This document shows, piece by piece, positions 7,796-15,557 of a stretch of 15,557 nt of DNA. Source of the stretch: an uncultured Bacteroides sp. (GTDB taxonomy: Bacteria > Bacteroidota > Bacteroidia > Bacteroidales > Bacteroidaceae). The DNA is taken from assembly GCA_934716785.1 (NCBI GenBank), contig CAKUYM010000068.1, positions 1-15,557 on the forward strand. The letters run 5' to 3'. Every line of letters begins with the position of its first letter. Within the stretch, counting starts at the first letter, position 1. The position numbers were made by a program, and so were the translations under genes. The notes under the pieces were generated by a model that was given only the letters and a program-made list of their open reading frames with translations, searched no databases and was not told the DNA's origin.

Positions 7796-8959
7796 TTATT
7801 GAGGTAATGAAACAGATTCCCATTTAGGTTCTTTTTCGATTGTCAGATCATAGCCACTAACACTGTAATCTTTAACAGTTGTGCCTGAGCCTTCATCAAA
7901 TTTCCAATAGGAAATAAGTCCTTCAGATTCGGGGACTACAGAATAGAAATGATTTGTAGCCTGAATTTCTTCGCTACTAAGTGTACGATTCCAAATTCGT
8001 ACTTCAGAAATAACGCCATCAAAGTAGCGATCGTCTTTGTAAGAATAGCCTATCCAGAAACAGCGTGAGCCATCTTCTTCATCGGTGTGTTTGGCACCGA
8101 TATTGATAGAACTTTTCCCAACAAAGCCGGAAGCTTTCTCTATTCCATTGATGTATACTTTAACATTTCCTTCATCAAATGTAACAGCTACATGATACCA
8201 TTTATTACTTTCTAACTGAAGATCTGCATTTGTGCAACTATTGGTTGAAGCTACTTGAAATTGGTTGTTAGGAATAGTTGCATCACCTATACGAAGTAGA
8301 TAGTTGCCTTCGATTCCCATTAGTGTGTTTAATGTGTTGGGGAATGAGTTGGCTTTAAATAGTATTTCCATCGTATTCTGAGTCAAGTTATTGAATCTGG
8401 AATCATCGTTAAAATCAGGATAAGCACGATTGCGGCTGATATTGCATACCACATTGATGAGTGATGCTCCGCGAAATACATAATAATATGTTTTAGCACT
8501 TTGTAGTATCTCAATTCCTTCTACCGACTTAATTGTGATTGGAAGCGCATAAGTGATTTTCGTGTCAAGTTCACCCATGTTGATGAATTCTATTGGTAAT
8601 TCAGGACTGGCTATACTACCAGATTGAATGACAGTAGAAGTTTCGGGCATTGAATAGTGTGCTTCAGGAAGAAGAATAACGGAATCGTCATAATATGCCA
8701 GTTTGTAGGTTGATAGAAGTTCGGGAGCGGGCGACATATTTACCTTGATATCATGCCCTTCGGGCTTTGCTATAGCTACAGAAAGCCCTGTTTGCACATT
8801 CATATCACCTGCCTTGAACAATATTTCTTTGGTGAAATTAGATGCTGAGATAAACAACTTATTGTCATAATGCTGTTCGTTTTCATCATTGTTCTGACAG
8901 CCAGTGAGAATCATTGAGAAGCCCGCGAGAATTGTAATTATTAAATTATTTAGTTTCAT
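7796..8959 (-). CDS. DUF1735-LamG (concanavalin A-like) surface lipoprotein, probable glycan-binding protein
   Basis: 387 residues. The lipobox LTGC with Cys21 is followed by QNNDENE. Residues about 33-163 form a DUF1735-type beta domain like the one at the front of the GH18 enzyme downstream. Residues about 170-387 form a LamG/concanavalin A-like lectin domain, with the typical KWYHVAVTFDEGNVKVYING (253-272) and FDGVISEVRIWNRTLSSEEI (313-332), ending in LISYWKFDEGSGTTVKDYS. No glycosidase signature (such as the GH16 ExDxxE) was seen, so binding rather than cleavage is the likely role. It follows the GH18-like gene by 12 bp and precedes the GH18 enzyme by 25 bp. It corresponds in position and architecture to BT3986 of B. 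thetaiotaomicron, as I recall it. Confidence 0.85.
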   Translation of the reverse strand: MKLNNLIITILAGFSMILTGCQNNDENEQHYDNKLFISASNFTKEILFKAGDMNVQTGLSVAIAKPEGHDIKVNMSPAPELLSTYKLAYYDDSVILLPEAHYSMPETSTVIQSGSIASPELPIEFINMGELDTKITYALPITIKSVEGIEILQSAKTYYYVFRGASLINVVCNISRNRAYPDFNDDSRFNNLTQNTMEILFKANSFPNTLNTLMGIEGNYLLRIGDATIPNNQFQVASTNSCTNADLQLESNKWYHVAVTFDEGNVKVYINGIEKASGFVGKSSINIGAKHTDEEDGSRCFWIGYSYKDDRYFDGVISEVRIWNRTLSSEEIQATNHFYSVVPESEGLISYWKFDEGSGTTVKDYSVSGYDLTIEKEPKWESVSLPQ

Positions 8960-8971
8960 ATAAGGTATTTT

Positions 8972-10057
8972 TTAATTAATGGTTGGATTCAATATGCTAA
9001 TGGCTTCTTTGAGTTTAGGATAGACATTGCTTACATTAAAATAATCTTGTTCCGCTGCATCAATCGATATTCCTGCTTTCGTGTAGTCTACAGTCTTTGC
9101 TACTGCCCATTGAGCTGCACCTAAGATTGCAGATGAACCATCTCCGAGTTCACCATTGTAACTTCCAGAATTGGTGAGATAAGGAGTTGTTACACCTATT
9201 ATAAAACGGTCGGTTGGTACATCCTTGGCGCATGCCATGAGGATGAGATAAGACATTTCATATGTATTTTTTGCATTATGTGCATTAACGATAATATATT
9301 TGCAATCAGAAAGAAGCTCTTTGTTGATAACATTCTGCGGGAAGCCTTTGAAGATAAGGTCTTTGTTTGTATTTGCAACTTTCCAATTGGCTATTGCGTC
9401 AAAAAATGCCCCTTGTCGTGCTGTTTCAGCAGAAATTTCATTTTCCCCTGTAAGAACATTGAGATCGACACCTGTGTAATTCACGACAATTCCATCTACT
9501 TCCAAAGTAGTGTTTGCGGTGATTTGTTTGATTACTTCACTTTTACAATATTCAATGAAATGTATTGCTGTCTCATCTATTTCTTCCTCTTTTTCTGTTT
9601 CATCAGATTCAGGTGTTAGTGTAGCATTGGTTGTTTCTTCCTCAAGTTGCTTTTTCCAAGCATTTTCGATTGCGTCGAAATCAACTAATCCCAAAATCTT
9701 TGTACCCAGTCTGCGTACCTCTTTCATTTCGGATACATTTATCTGATTCACTTTTTGCGTATTATTTAGACAAATATAATCAAGACTGTCAGGCATATCA
9801 GTAAGATGCTGACTGCGTGAAGTTGTTGTGGTACTTATATTGTCAACAGAAACAATAACTACTTGATGGTCTGATGCTTTAAACTCATCGAGTGCCTTTA
9901 GGTATTGGGCATAAAGTTCGGGATTTTGTCCTTCAATTGTGGGTTCGTTCAGTTTGATGCTTTCTACATCTGTCCATTCGGAGCATGATGCTGTAGCAAT
10001 TAATATTATTGCAGAAAGCAATGCTTTGAATATCCTTTTTCTTTTATCCATTTTCAT
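8972..10057 (-). CDS. Catalytically inactive GH18-fold lipoprotein (GH18_BT1044-like), probable surface glycan-binding protein
   Basis: 361 residues. Lipobox ATASC with Cys25, then SEWTDVE. The order of strands (HQVVIVSVDN near 64-73, LGTKILGLVDFDAI near 117-130, EVDGIVVNYTG at 186-196, KYIIVNAH near 253-260, DRFIIGVTTPY near 283-293) follows a GH18 TIM barrel and fits the Pfam family of putative GH18 proteins in SusCD operons (PF16141, from memory). At the catalytic strand, where the live enzyme of this operon has DGVAFDDE, this protein has DGIVVNYT: Asn193 replaces the catalytic Asp and Thr195 the Glu, so hydrolysis is not expected. A highly acidic, low-complexity segment (about 138-163) precedes that strand. 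It is placed right after SusD (27 bp), as surface glycan-binding proteins usually are. Glycan capture is inferred. Confidence 0.83.
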   Translation of the reverse strand: MKMDKRKRIFKALLSAIILIATASCSEWTDVESIKLNEPTIEGQNPELYAQYLKALDEFKASDHQVVIVSVDNISTTTTSRSQHLTDMPDSLDYICLNNTQKVNQINVSEMKEVRRLGTKILGLVDFDAIENAWKKQLEEETTNATLTPESDETEKEEEIDETAIHFIEYCKSEVIKQITANTTLEVDGIVVNYTGVDLNVLTGENEISAETARQGAFFDAIANWKVANTNKDLIFKGFPQNVINKELLSDCKYIIVNAHNAKNTYEMSYLILMACAKDVPTDRFIIGVTTPYLTNSGSYNGELGDGSSAILGAAQWAVAKTVDYTKAGISIDAAEQDYFNVSNVYPKLKEAISILNPTIN

Positions 10058-10084
10058 ATTTATTCAATTACGGTTAATGTACAA

Positions 10085-11707
10085 TTATTTACAGTCCCAC
10101 CATACGTGAGTTGCCATCGTATCACCTTTTTTGGTCTTAGACTCTTGTGTCAATGCGGTAACAGCAGCTTCTACACTTTCTTTATTTTCACGGTATTCGT
10201 CAGTTGGATATGGCATACGTCGGGCGCCTTCCGTGTCATCAACAATCCCACCGCTTGCATTTCCTGCCATAGGCATCAATTTAGGATAACCAGTCCGACG
10301 ATACTCAGACCATGATTCCATACCGTTAGGGAAGTTGGCAATCCATTTCTGAGTAATAATTTGTTCCAAACATTTTTCAAAATCACCTCCAGACCATGCG
10401 ACAGTAACATCCGTATTGATGATTCCTGAATAATTGTAACTCTGACCGTTTTGCCCATTCAGTGGATCTTTATAAGCCTTTACTCTTTCTGTATTTGCCA
10501 AATAACTTTCAATTCCACTAGTTATTCCGTTCTCCTCGAATGACAAACGAATGCCGGCTTCATAAAGGTCTTTAGCTGATCCTCCCATATTCCAATTACG
10601 AAGAGCTCCCTCAGCTCGTAAGAAAGCAACTTCAGATGCACGGAATACAACAATATCACTGTTTGTAGCAACTTTCATACAAGAGAAACCTTGTGACCAA
10701 GAATTGTATTGCCCTTGTAAAATGCCTCGGCGTAAACCTATAAAACTTTCTTCTCCCGTATACGCAGCTCCGGAAACAGCACTAAAAGTACTTTTATCAT
10801 AATAAGCCGCACGACGTGGATCATTATAGGCATTCATATAAATAGTTAAATCAGCAGAAATTCGTGCATCTGACCATAATACCATAAAACGTTGCCATGG
10901 ATTGTGATCGGCTACTTTACGGTAAGCCCCATCAGTTGCAGTAGTCATGACACCTGCAGCTACAGCTTCTTCTGCTAATTGCTGAGAGGTCTTTCCATTT
11001 ACATTGAATCCTGCCACATAACAAGTACGTATTGCTATTCTAAGTTTTAAAGAATTGGCAAATTTGTACCATGCTGATGCATTTCCATTATAGATGTTAT
11101 CGGCACTTGCGCTGAAGTTTTGATTAACAAACTTCCCCAACACTGTTATGATATTATCCAAATCCTCAATCATTTTAGTATAAACAGCTTGTTGAGAATC
11201 ATAAGGGGATTTTATCGCATTAGCTGTGCCTACTTGTGAATAAGGAATGGGACCATAGGTGTCTGTTACACGCAGCATTACGACAATACGGTATAGTTCG
11301 GCAAGCGATAGAAAAAGTTCATCATCACTTTGATTTTTCAAATTGAAGTAATCAGGATAAAACTTCGAATAGAAATCATTGAATGGAATCTTTTTCCAAT
11401 CATCGGAAGGGTTATAAGTTGCATAACGTCCAGACCAACCAGTTCCCAAGTTGGAGTCGGCTACATAACCCGAAAAGCCTCCTGCCATCAAGCAGTCCAC
11501 ATATTGAGAAAAGTTTTCTTGTTCCGGCATCATCAGATCTTGTAGGTTAAGCGCTAAAGATCTCACCAAATACCAATCTACTCCCATGTTATTTTGGTCT
11601 GGTTCATGTGGATTCTTGTTATACTCTTCAAAGTTGCCTGTACATGCAGTTGTCCCGAAAAGGAACATGCCGGTAGCTATAAACTGTATTATTCTATATT
11701 TCTTCAT
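10085..11707 (-). CDS. SusD-like outer-membrane lipoprotein (SusD/RagB family)
   Basis: 540 residues. The signal peptide ends in GTTAC with Cys22. The mature start (TGNFEEYNKNPHEPDQNNMG) is the pattern of the SusD-like_2 branch. Helical repeat-type segments follow (LAELYRIVVMLRVTDTYGPI, about 115-135; SAWYKFANSLKLRIAIR), as in the tetratricopeptide-like scaffold of SusD proteins. SusD caps the SusC channel, binds the glycan, and opens like a pedal-bin lid for import. Starts 12 bp after the SusC stop, so the two are certainly co-transcribed. Late in the protein, IITQKWIANFPNGMESWSEYRRTGYP is the conserved SusD signature region. The bound glycan cannot be read from sequence; an N-glycan fragment is inferred from the GH18 gene in the operon. 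Confidence 0.94.
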   Translation of the reverse strand: MKKYRIIQFIATGMFLFGTTACTGNFEEYNKNPHEPDQNNMGVDWYLVRSLALNLQDLMMPEQENFSQYVDCLMAGGFSGYVADSNLGTGWSGRYATYNPSDDWKKIPFNDFYSKFYPDYFNLKNQSDDELFLSLAELYRIVVMLRVTDTYGPIPYSQVGTANAIKSPYDSQQAVYTKMIEDLDNIITVLGKFVNQNFSASADNIYNGNASAWYKFANSLKLRIAIRTCYVAGFNVNGKTSQQLAEEAVAAGVMTTATDGAYRKVADHNPWQRFMVLWSDARISADLTIYMNAYNDPRRAAYYDKSTFSAVSGAAYTGEESFIGLRRGILQGQYNSWSQGFSCMKVATNSDIVVFRASEVAFLRAEGALRNWNMGGSAKDLYEAGIRLSFEENGITSGIESYLANTERVKAYKDPLNGQNGQSYNYSGIINTDVTVAWSGGDFEKCLEQIITQKWIANFPNGMESWSEYRRTGYPKLMPMAGNASGGIVDDTEGARRMPYPTDEYRENKESVEAAVTALTQESKTKKGDTMATHVWWDCK

Positions 11708-11719
11708 CTTTTCCGTTTT

Positions 11720-14700
11720 TTAGAATTTAAGTTTTAAATTGAATCCTACGCTACGAAGGCTAGGCATCATAAAATAATCAATTCCTTGATAATAATTACC
11801 TGTAGTAGCCACGGATTCAGGATCAAAAGGAGCTTTGCAATAGATCATCCATAAGTTGCGTCCCACCAATGAAAGGGTGATATCCATAAGATTTTTCAAA
11901 TTTTTTCTTGGAATAGTATAGCTGACAGAAGCTTCCTGCAATCGTAAGTTAGTAGCACTATATGTATAATACTGGGGAATGCCGCTGTCGGCACCAACTA
12001 CAGTGTACCATTTTTGCACATCAATCATATCGTTGCCGTTTATCACGACTCCACCGTTATCACGAGCCGCTGCCGTAGTCTCAGATACACCATACGAATC
12101 AAGAACGGCTTGGGTTGCAGAATAAACTACTCCTCCCAAACGGGCTGTGAGAAGGAAGCCAAGCCCCCAATTGCCATACTGGAAATCATTACGCCATGCC
12201 ATATTCGCTTTCGGAAAAACAGAGCCTAAATAAATATCATCCGTTTTATCATTTACTGTTACATTACCATCAGCATTTACATAAATTTTGTTGTTTGAAT
12301 CCCGGAGTAGATCAGACTGTGAGTAAAGATCGCCTAAAGAACCACCCACTTTAAGAATAAACCGAGTCTTTGACAAACCTCCTACATCCATACGGTCTTT
12401 AGTTATTTCTTCACCGGTTACAGGATTTATGTATCCATCAATCAAACTTAAAATTTTGTTTTGGTTGGTACTGAAAGTATAGTTGGAACTCCATGTAAAT
12501 TTGTTCCATGTATTTCTGTAGCCGAGAGACAATTCTACACCACGGTTGCGTACATTACCAGTTTGTGCATAAAATGTGCTATAGCCTCCTGTTGGAGAAA
12601 GTTTCGCATCCATTGTCTGGTTGTAAGTTTTGGTGTTGTAGAATGACACATCTAAATTGAAGTGCTTAAGAAAACGTGCAGTAAGACCTACTTCCCAAGA
12701 GTCGGTTCGTTCGGGCTTCAAATCATATAGCGGATATGCCGATTGAGATGAGTAAGCTCCGGTAGAGCTGTTCCAAGAAAAAGTAGGATAAGCCAAGAAA
12801 CGCCCGAAAGGCAAACCTACAGAGGCCCATGAAGCACGTAGCTTTAAATATGAAATGCTTTCAGGCAATCTGAGCAGTTCCGACAATACAATGGAAGTAC
12901 CTATTGACGGATAGAAGAAAGAGGTCTGTTTTGAATTTGGTCCTGCTAATTGGCTTGGCCAATCATTACGTCCGGTAAGTGTCAAGTAGTAAGTGCTTCT
13001 ATAGCCAATTTCTGCAGATGCAAAGATTGATTGTGTTTGTTCATGATAACCGTTTTCTTCGCGCTTGCCGGTTTCTTTATCCAATTGAGCCACTGTAAAG
13101 AAATTGGGAAGCCCATTAGCTGCAATAGGCCCGCTGACAGAGAGAGACTCGGAACGATTGTCAGAGTAAGATGCTCCGATATTGGCTGTTACACTCCAAT
13201 CTTCTCCAAATATTTTGTTTATATTCATCAACAAATCTGCATACGTTTGCTTGTCACGAGTGTTTGTTACACCATAAAAACCATTTTCACCTTCAGCAAT
13301 AGTCGCAATAGTAGATGCATAATATTTTTGTGTATATGTATTGTTTGCATTATCCAAGCGTACACGTCCAGCCACATTCAACCAACTTAGAATGTCATAG
13401 CTCAAAGCTGCACTTAACATATAACGATCTTTATCGTTTTCGCGCAAGTTACGGTAATTAATCCAATAGGGATTTTGTAAGCGAAAAGAACCACCGCCTT
13501 GAGGCCAATACTGTGTATACATGTTGCGCTCCAAATCATAGCGTTCGTACATCTTATAGTCTTCCCAGTCATTTCCACGTGGAAATAAGTAAGCGGAAGA
13601 GAGTGGATTGGCATAAAGGCCTTGGTTTACCATATTACGGTCTTTTTGCATAATATATTGGGCGCCAACATCCAATTTCATTTTATCTTCGAGAAAAATA
13701 GTAGTGTTACGAAAAGTAAAGTTGTAACGCTCGTACTTGTTATTGGGAACAATGCCACGTGAATTGACCGCAGCAGCAGACAGATAGGTCTGGTTGTGTT
13801 CTGTACCAGTAGAAAGTGTAACGGATTCAGTCCCGATTAATCCGGTTTGAAAATAGTCACTTGCGGGATCATATCCACGATAGTTGGCTTCGTTCAATTT
13901 TTTGCCCCAGCTTGCATCCGTTCCGGAAGTTCCATATCGGTTCTGAAATTGTGGCATAATGAACGGTGATAACATTTCTGTATTGCTGGATACTGTCAGA
14001 GCTACACGTCCCACTTTTCCTTTCTTTGTTGTGATCACAATTGCACCATTAGAGGCATTACTGCCATATAATGCCGCAGCCGCAGCGCCAGATAAAACGG
14101 ACATTGATTCAATATCATCTGGATTTATATCAGCTATGGCTTCAGTAGAACCTTGTGATTGCATCTCTTCTGAACCACCGGAAGCACTTAGATTATACAT
14201 TGGAATGCCATCAATAACATAAAGGGCATTGGAAGATTGCTCAATACCTCTGGAACCACGCATTACTACTTTGCTTGCACCACCAATACCGGAGGAAGAA
14301 GAGTTGATATTCAAGCCTGCCACTTTTCCGTTCAATGAGTTGATGAAGTTGGCGTCTTTTACGGCTAAAGCGGATTCCGCATCTACTTGTGTAACATTGT
14401 AACTCAATGCTTTTTCCGAACGTTTAATTCCCAAGGCTGTTACAACAACTTCGTCAATGATTTGTGTGTCATCCATCATTGTAATATTAATTGTATTTTG
14501 TCCTTTTAAAGGAATTTCTTGCGTTTTGTAGCCAATATATGAATAAACAATTATTGGATTATTACTTTTAGTGACAATCTTATAATTACCATCTAAGTCA
14601 GTAATGGCTCCGTCTGTTGTACCCTTTACCAAAATGCTAACGCCAATTAAAGGTTCTCCCTTGGCATCTATAACCTGACCGGTTATAATCTGTTCTTTTC

Positions 14701-15043
14701 CACTTTGTTGAATAGAATTAGCTGCTCCCTTTTCAGACAAATAGATTATGCTGTCCTCTATTTTATAGGTAATATCCTTATTCCCCAAAAGAATGTTCAA
14801 TACCTGTTCTAAAGAAGCGTCTTTCACCTTAAGAGGTTCAATGGTAACTGTTGACAGTTTATCATTATAGAAAAACTGATACTTTGATTGTGATTGAATC
14901 TGTTTTATTACAGTACCCAAAGTTGTACGTGGAGTTGACAAAGTCAACTGGGCTATAGCCCACTGCCCAGGCACTGCTAAAAACAAAAGGAATAATAAAG
15001 TTCGAAATAACTTCGACTTTCGAAGCGGATTTTTGTTTTCCAT
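11720..15043 (-). CDS. SusC-like TonB-dependent outer-membrane transporter with STN domain
   Basis: 1107 residues from the ATG at 15043, chosen because it gives a normal signal peptide (MENKNPLRKSKLFRT, then a hydrophobic core, cleavage after AIA at 31). The frame is open back to a TTG at 15166, with another ATG at 15067. Domains in order: STN (about 38-103), carboxypeptidase-regulatory-like beta domain (about 118-205, ITGQVIDAKGEPLIGVSILV), plug (about 208-340, with YVIDGIPM and the SusC signature SVLSGAAAAALYGSNASNGA), then a beta-barrel ending in LKLKF, a C-terminal aromatic residue as expected for barrel assembly. It imports glycan across the outer membrane, powered by TonB, with the SusD lid encoded 12 bp downstream. 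The STN domain implies signalling to a periplasmic anti-sigma factor, so the operon is probably controlled by an ECF sigma/anti-sigma pair, not seen in this window. Confidence 0.95.
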   Translation of the reverse strand: MENKNPLRKSKLFRTLLFLLFLAVPGQWAIAQLTLSTPRTTLGTVIKQIQSQSKYQFFYNDKLSTVTIEPLKVKDASLEQVLNILLGNKDITYKIEDSIIYLSEKGAANSIQQSGKEQIITGQVIDAKGEPLIGVSILVKGTTDGAITDLDGNYKIVTKSNNPIIVYSYIGYKTQEIPLKGQNTINITMMDDTQIIDEVVVTALGIKRSEKALSYNVTQVDAESALAVKDANFINSLNGKVAGLNINSSSSGIGGASKVVMRGSRGIEQSSNALYVIDGIPMYNLSASGGSEEMQSQGSTEAIADINPDDIESMSVLSGAAAAALYGSNASNGAIVITTKKGKVGRVALTVSSNTEMLSPFIMPQFQNRYGTSGTDASWGKKLNEANYRGYDPASDYFQTGLIGTESVTLSTGTEHNQTYLSAAAVNSRGIVPNNKYERYNFTFRNTTIFLEDKMKLDVGAQYIMQKDRNMVNQGLYANPLSSAYLFPRGNDWEDYKMYERYDLERNMYTQYWPQGGGSFRLQNPYWINYRNLRENDKDRYMLSAALSYDILSWLNVAGRVRLDNANNTYTQKYYASTIATIAEGENGFYGVTNTRDKQTYADLLMNINKIFGEDWSVTANIGASYSDNRSESLSVSGPIAANGLPNFFTVAQLDKETGKREENGYHEQTQSIFASAEIGYRSTYYLTLTGRNDWPSQLAGPNSKQTSFFYPSIGTSIVLSELLRLPESISYLKLRASWASVGLPFGRFLAYPTFSWNSSTGAYSSQSAYPLYDLKPERTDSWEVGLTARFLKHFNLDVSFYNTKTYNQTMDAKLSPTGGYSTFYAQTGNVRNRGVELSLGYRNTWNKFTWSSNYTFSTNQNKILSLIDGYINPVTGEEITKDRMDVGGLSKTRFILKVGGSLGDLYSQSDLLRDSNNKIYVNADGNVTVNDKTDDIYLGSVFPKANMAWRNDFQYGNWGLGFLLTARLGGVVYSATQAVLDSYGVSETTAAARDNGGVVINGNDMIDVQKWYTVVGADSGIPQYYTYSATNLRLQEASVSYTIPRKNLKNLMDITLSLVGRNLWMIYCKAPFDPESVATTGNYYQGIDYFMMPSLRSVGFNLKLKF

Positions 15044-15557
15044 ACATTTAATTTGATGGTTATACATTTTATTAAACTCCAAAAGAAGAGTGCCGACTTC
15101 CTCTTCCTTTGTTACTAAAACAACTCTGATATAATAAACACTTAGCCAACTCTCTCTTTTTAGCAAAAAAATGAAAGAATCTAAAACCTATTATTACCTA
15201 AATAAGGGTAGGATTTGCCAATTGCTTGGAGAAACTTAGTAAAGATTATATGCTACAATATTTTATATAAGAAGAGAAAGATGAGGCTGTTAACAAAGCA
15301 GCATGCTCTATAGAGTATTGTAAAAAGCGGCCAAATATATTATAATACTTTGAAGATCGATTGAATTGTTATGAATTGCCCAAATATTCTTGGAACCATT
15401 TCTACGCTAATATATATACCTCACTTTGGCTTATCGTTAATGACTAAAATGGATTAATTCCTCCTATAGATTTAAAAAATGGTTCTTCGTCACTTTCGGG
15501 GCAGCCCAATATGCTACATGCCTTTATCTATGGCCTGTGCCCGCTTATTTGAGGGAA
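15044..15557. other. Upstream region of the PUL operon, no convincing gene
   Basis: About 510 bases of mostly AT-rich sequence before the SusC start. Stops occur in all frames and no credible complete gene was found. It holds the candidate -7 element at 15332-15339, short palindromes (CTCTATAGAG at 15306-15315, AGCATGCT at 15300-15307), and from about 15480 a more G+C-rich stretch that runs off the edge. On the plus strand one frame is open from an ATG at 15479 to the edge, and on the minus strand 13 codons are open from the edge to a TAG near 15516. Either could be the end of a neighbouring gene, and neither is recognisable. Confidence 0.6.
15332..15339 (-). promoter_or_regulatory. Candidate -7 element for the SusC operon
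   Basis: On the minus strand these bases read TATATTTG, an exact TAnnTTTG match and the only one seen between here and the SusC start. At 20 nt upstream the sequence is CAAT rather than TTTG, so the -33 box is poor, as might be expected of a promoter needing activation or an alternative sigma factor. It would give a leader of about 280 nt, long enough for post-transcriptional control. Confidence 0.35.

Noticed and set aside
7796..8959. LamG protein as a GH16-type glucanase
   Set aside because: The concanavalin A-like domain lacks an ExDxxE catalytic motif and matches the LamG lectin pattern, so a binding role is preferred.
13031..13390. Plus-strand open frame of 119 codons within SusC
   Set aside because: It is antisense to a strongly conserved coding region, with no promoter, start context or recognisable domain. 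The same holds for the open frames at 9278-9619, 1373-1930 and 621-938.
15044..15166. 41-residue N-terminal extension of SusC from a TTG at 15166 (or a shorter one from the ATG at 15067)
   Set aside because: It would put over 40 residues before an otherwise normal signal peptide. The ATG at 15043 gives a standard n-region and hydrophobic core; the ATG at 15067 remains a minor alternative.
15300..15315. Overlapping palindromes AGCATGCT and CTCTATAGAG upstream of SusC
   Set aside because: Short perfect palindromes of 8-10 bp are expected by chance in AT-rich sequence; there is no repeat pair or link to a good promoter.
1..15557. CRISPR array, tRNA, rRNA, transposase or phage genes
   Set aside because: No regularly spaced repeats, no tRNA-like cloverleaf, and no integrase, transposase or phage motif was seen on either strand.

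Overview
The window looks like chromosomal DNA of a gut Bacteroides. The evidence is a SusC/SusD pair followed by a run of lipoproteins with acidic residues after the lipobox cysteine, BACON and DUF1735 domains, a DUF3822-rsmD pair, and promoter elements of the Bacteroides type (TTTG about 20 nt before TAnnTTTG) rather than E. coli -35/-10 boxes. The species cannot be fixed from sequence alone.

Layout. (1) Positions 1-1954, minus strand: a compact housekeeping operon of a membrane-anchored protein of unknown function, a DUF3822 protein and rsmD (16S rRNA m2G966 methyltransferase, cut by the window edge), with 1-bp and 10-bp overlaps. (2) 2051-3460, plus strand: a RecD-like superfamily 1 helicase, divergent from that operon. 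(3) 3491-4708, plus strand: a long dyad abutting a near-perfect Bacteroides promoter, then an orphan archaeal-type (ATPase_2-like) AAA ATPase with a winged-helix-like tail. (4) 4741-4793: a long imperfect hairpin between convergent genes. (5) 4817-15043, minus strand: a six-gene polysaccharide utilization locus (PUL), transcribed from right to left: SusC, SusD, a GH18-fold lipoprotein that has lost its catalytic residues, a DUF1735-LamG lipoprotein, a DUF1735-GH18 endo-beta-N-acetylglucosaminidase, and a BACON/leucine-rich-repeat lipoprotein. Gaps within it are only 12-32 bp, so it is probably one operon. (6) 15044-15557: AT-rich upstream region holding the likely operon promoter. Its last ~80 bases are visibly richer in G+C and may be the edge of another element.

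How the PUL probably works: the GH18 enzyme resembles the EndoF1/EndoBT-3987 type and has the Asp312/Glu314 pair that I recall for EndoBT-3987. It would cut the chitobiose core of (high-mannose) N-glycans at the cell surface. The inactive GH18, the LamG and the BACON proteins would act as surface binding proteins, and SusD/SusC would import the released glycan. From memory the gene order matches the B. thetaiotaomicron BT3983-BT3988 cluster. Here, however, the operon is followed by the ATPase and helicase, with no GH92 mannosidases and no sigma/anti-sigma genes in the window. The STN domain of SusC suggests control by an ECF sigma/anti-sigma pair encoded elsewhere.

I found no RNA genes, CRISPR array, insertion sequence or attachment site. 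The PUL is of a known kind. The least explained items are the dyad at the ATPase promoter, the orphan ATPase, and the catalytically dead GH18 paired with a live one.
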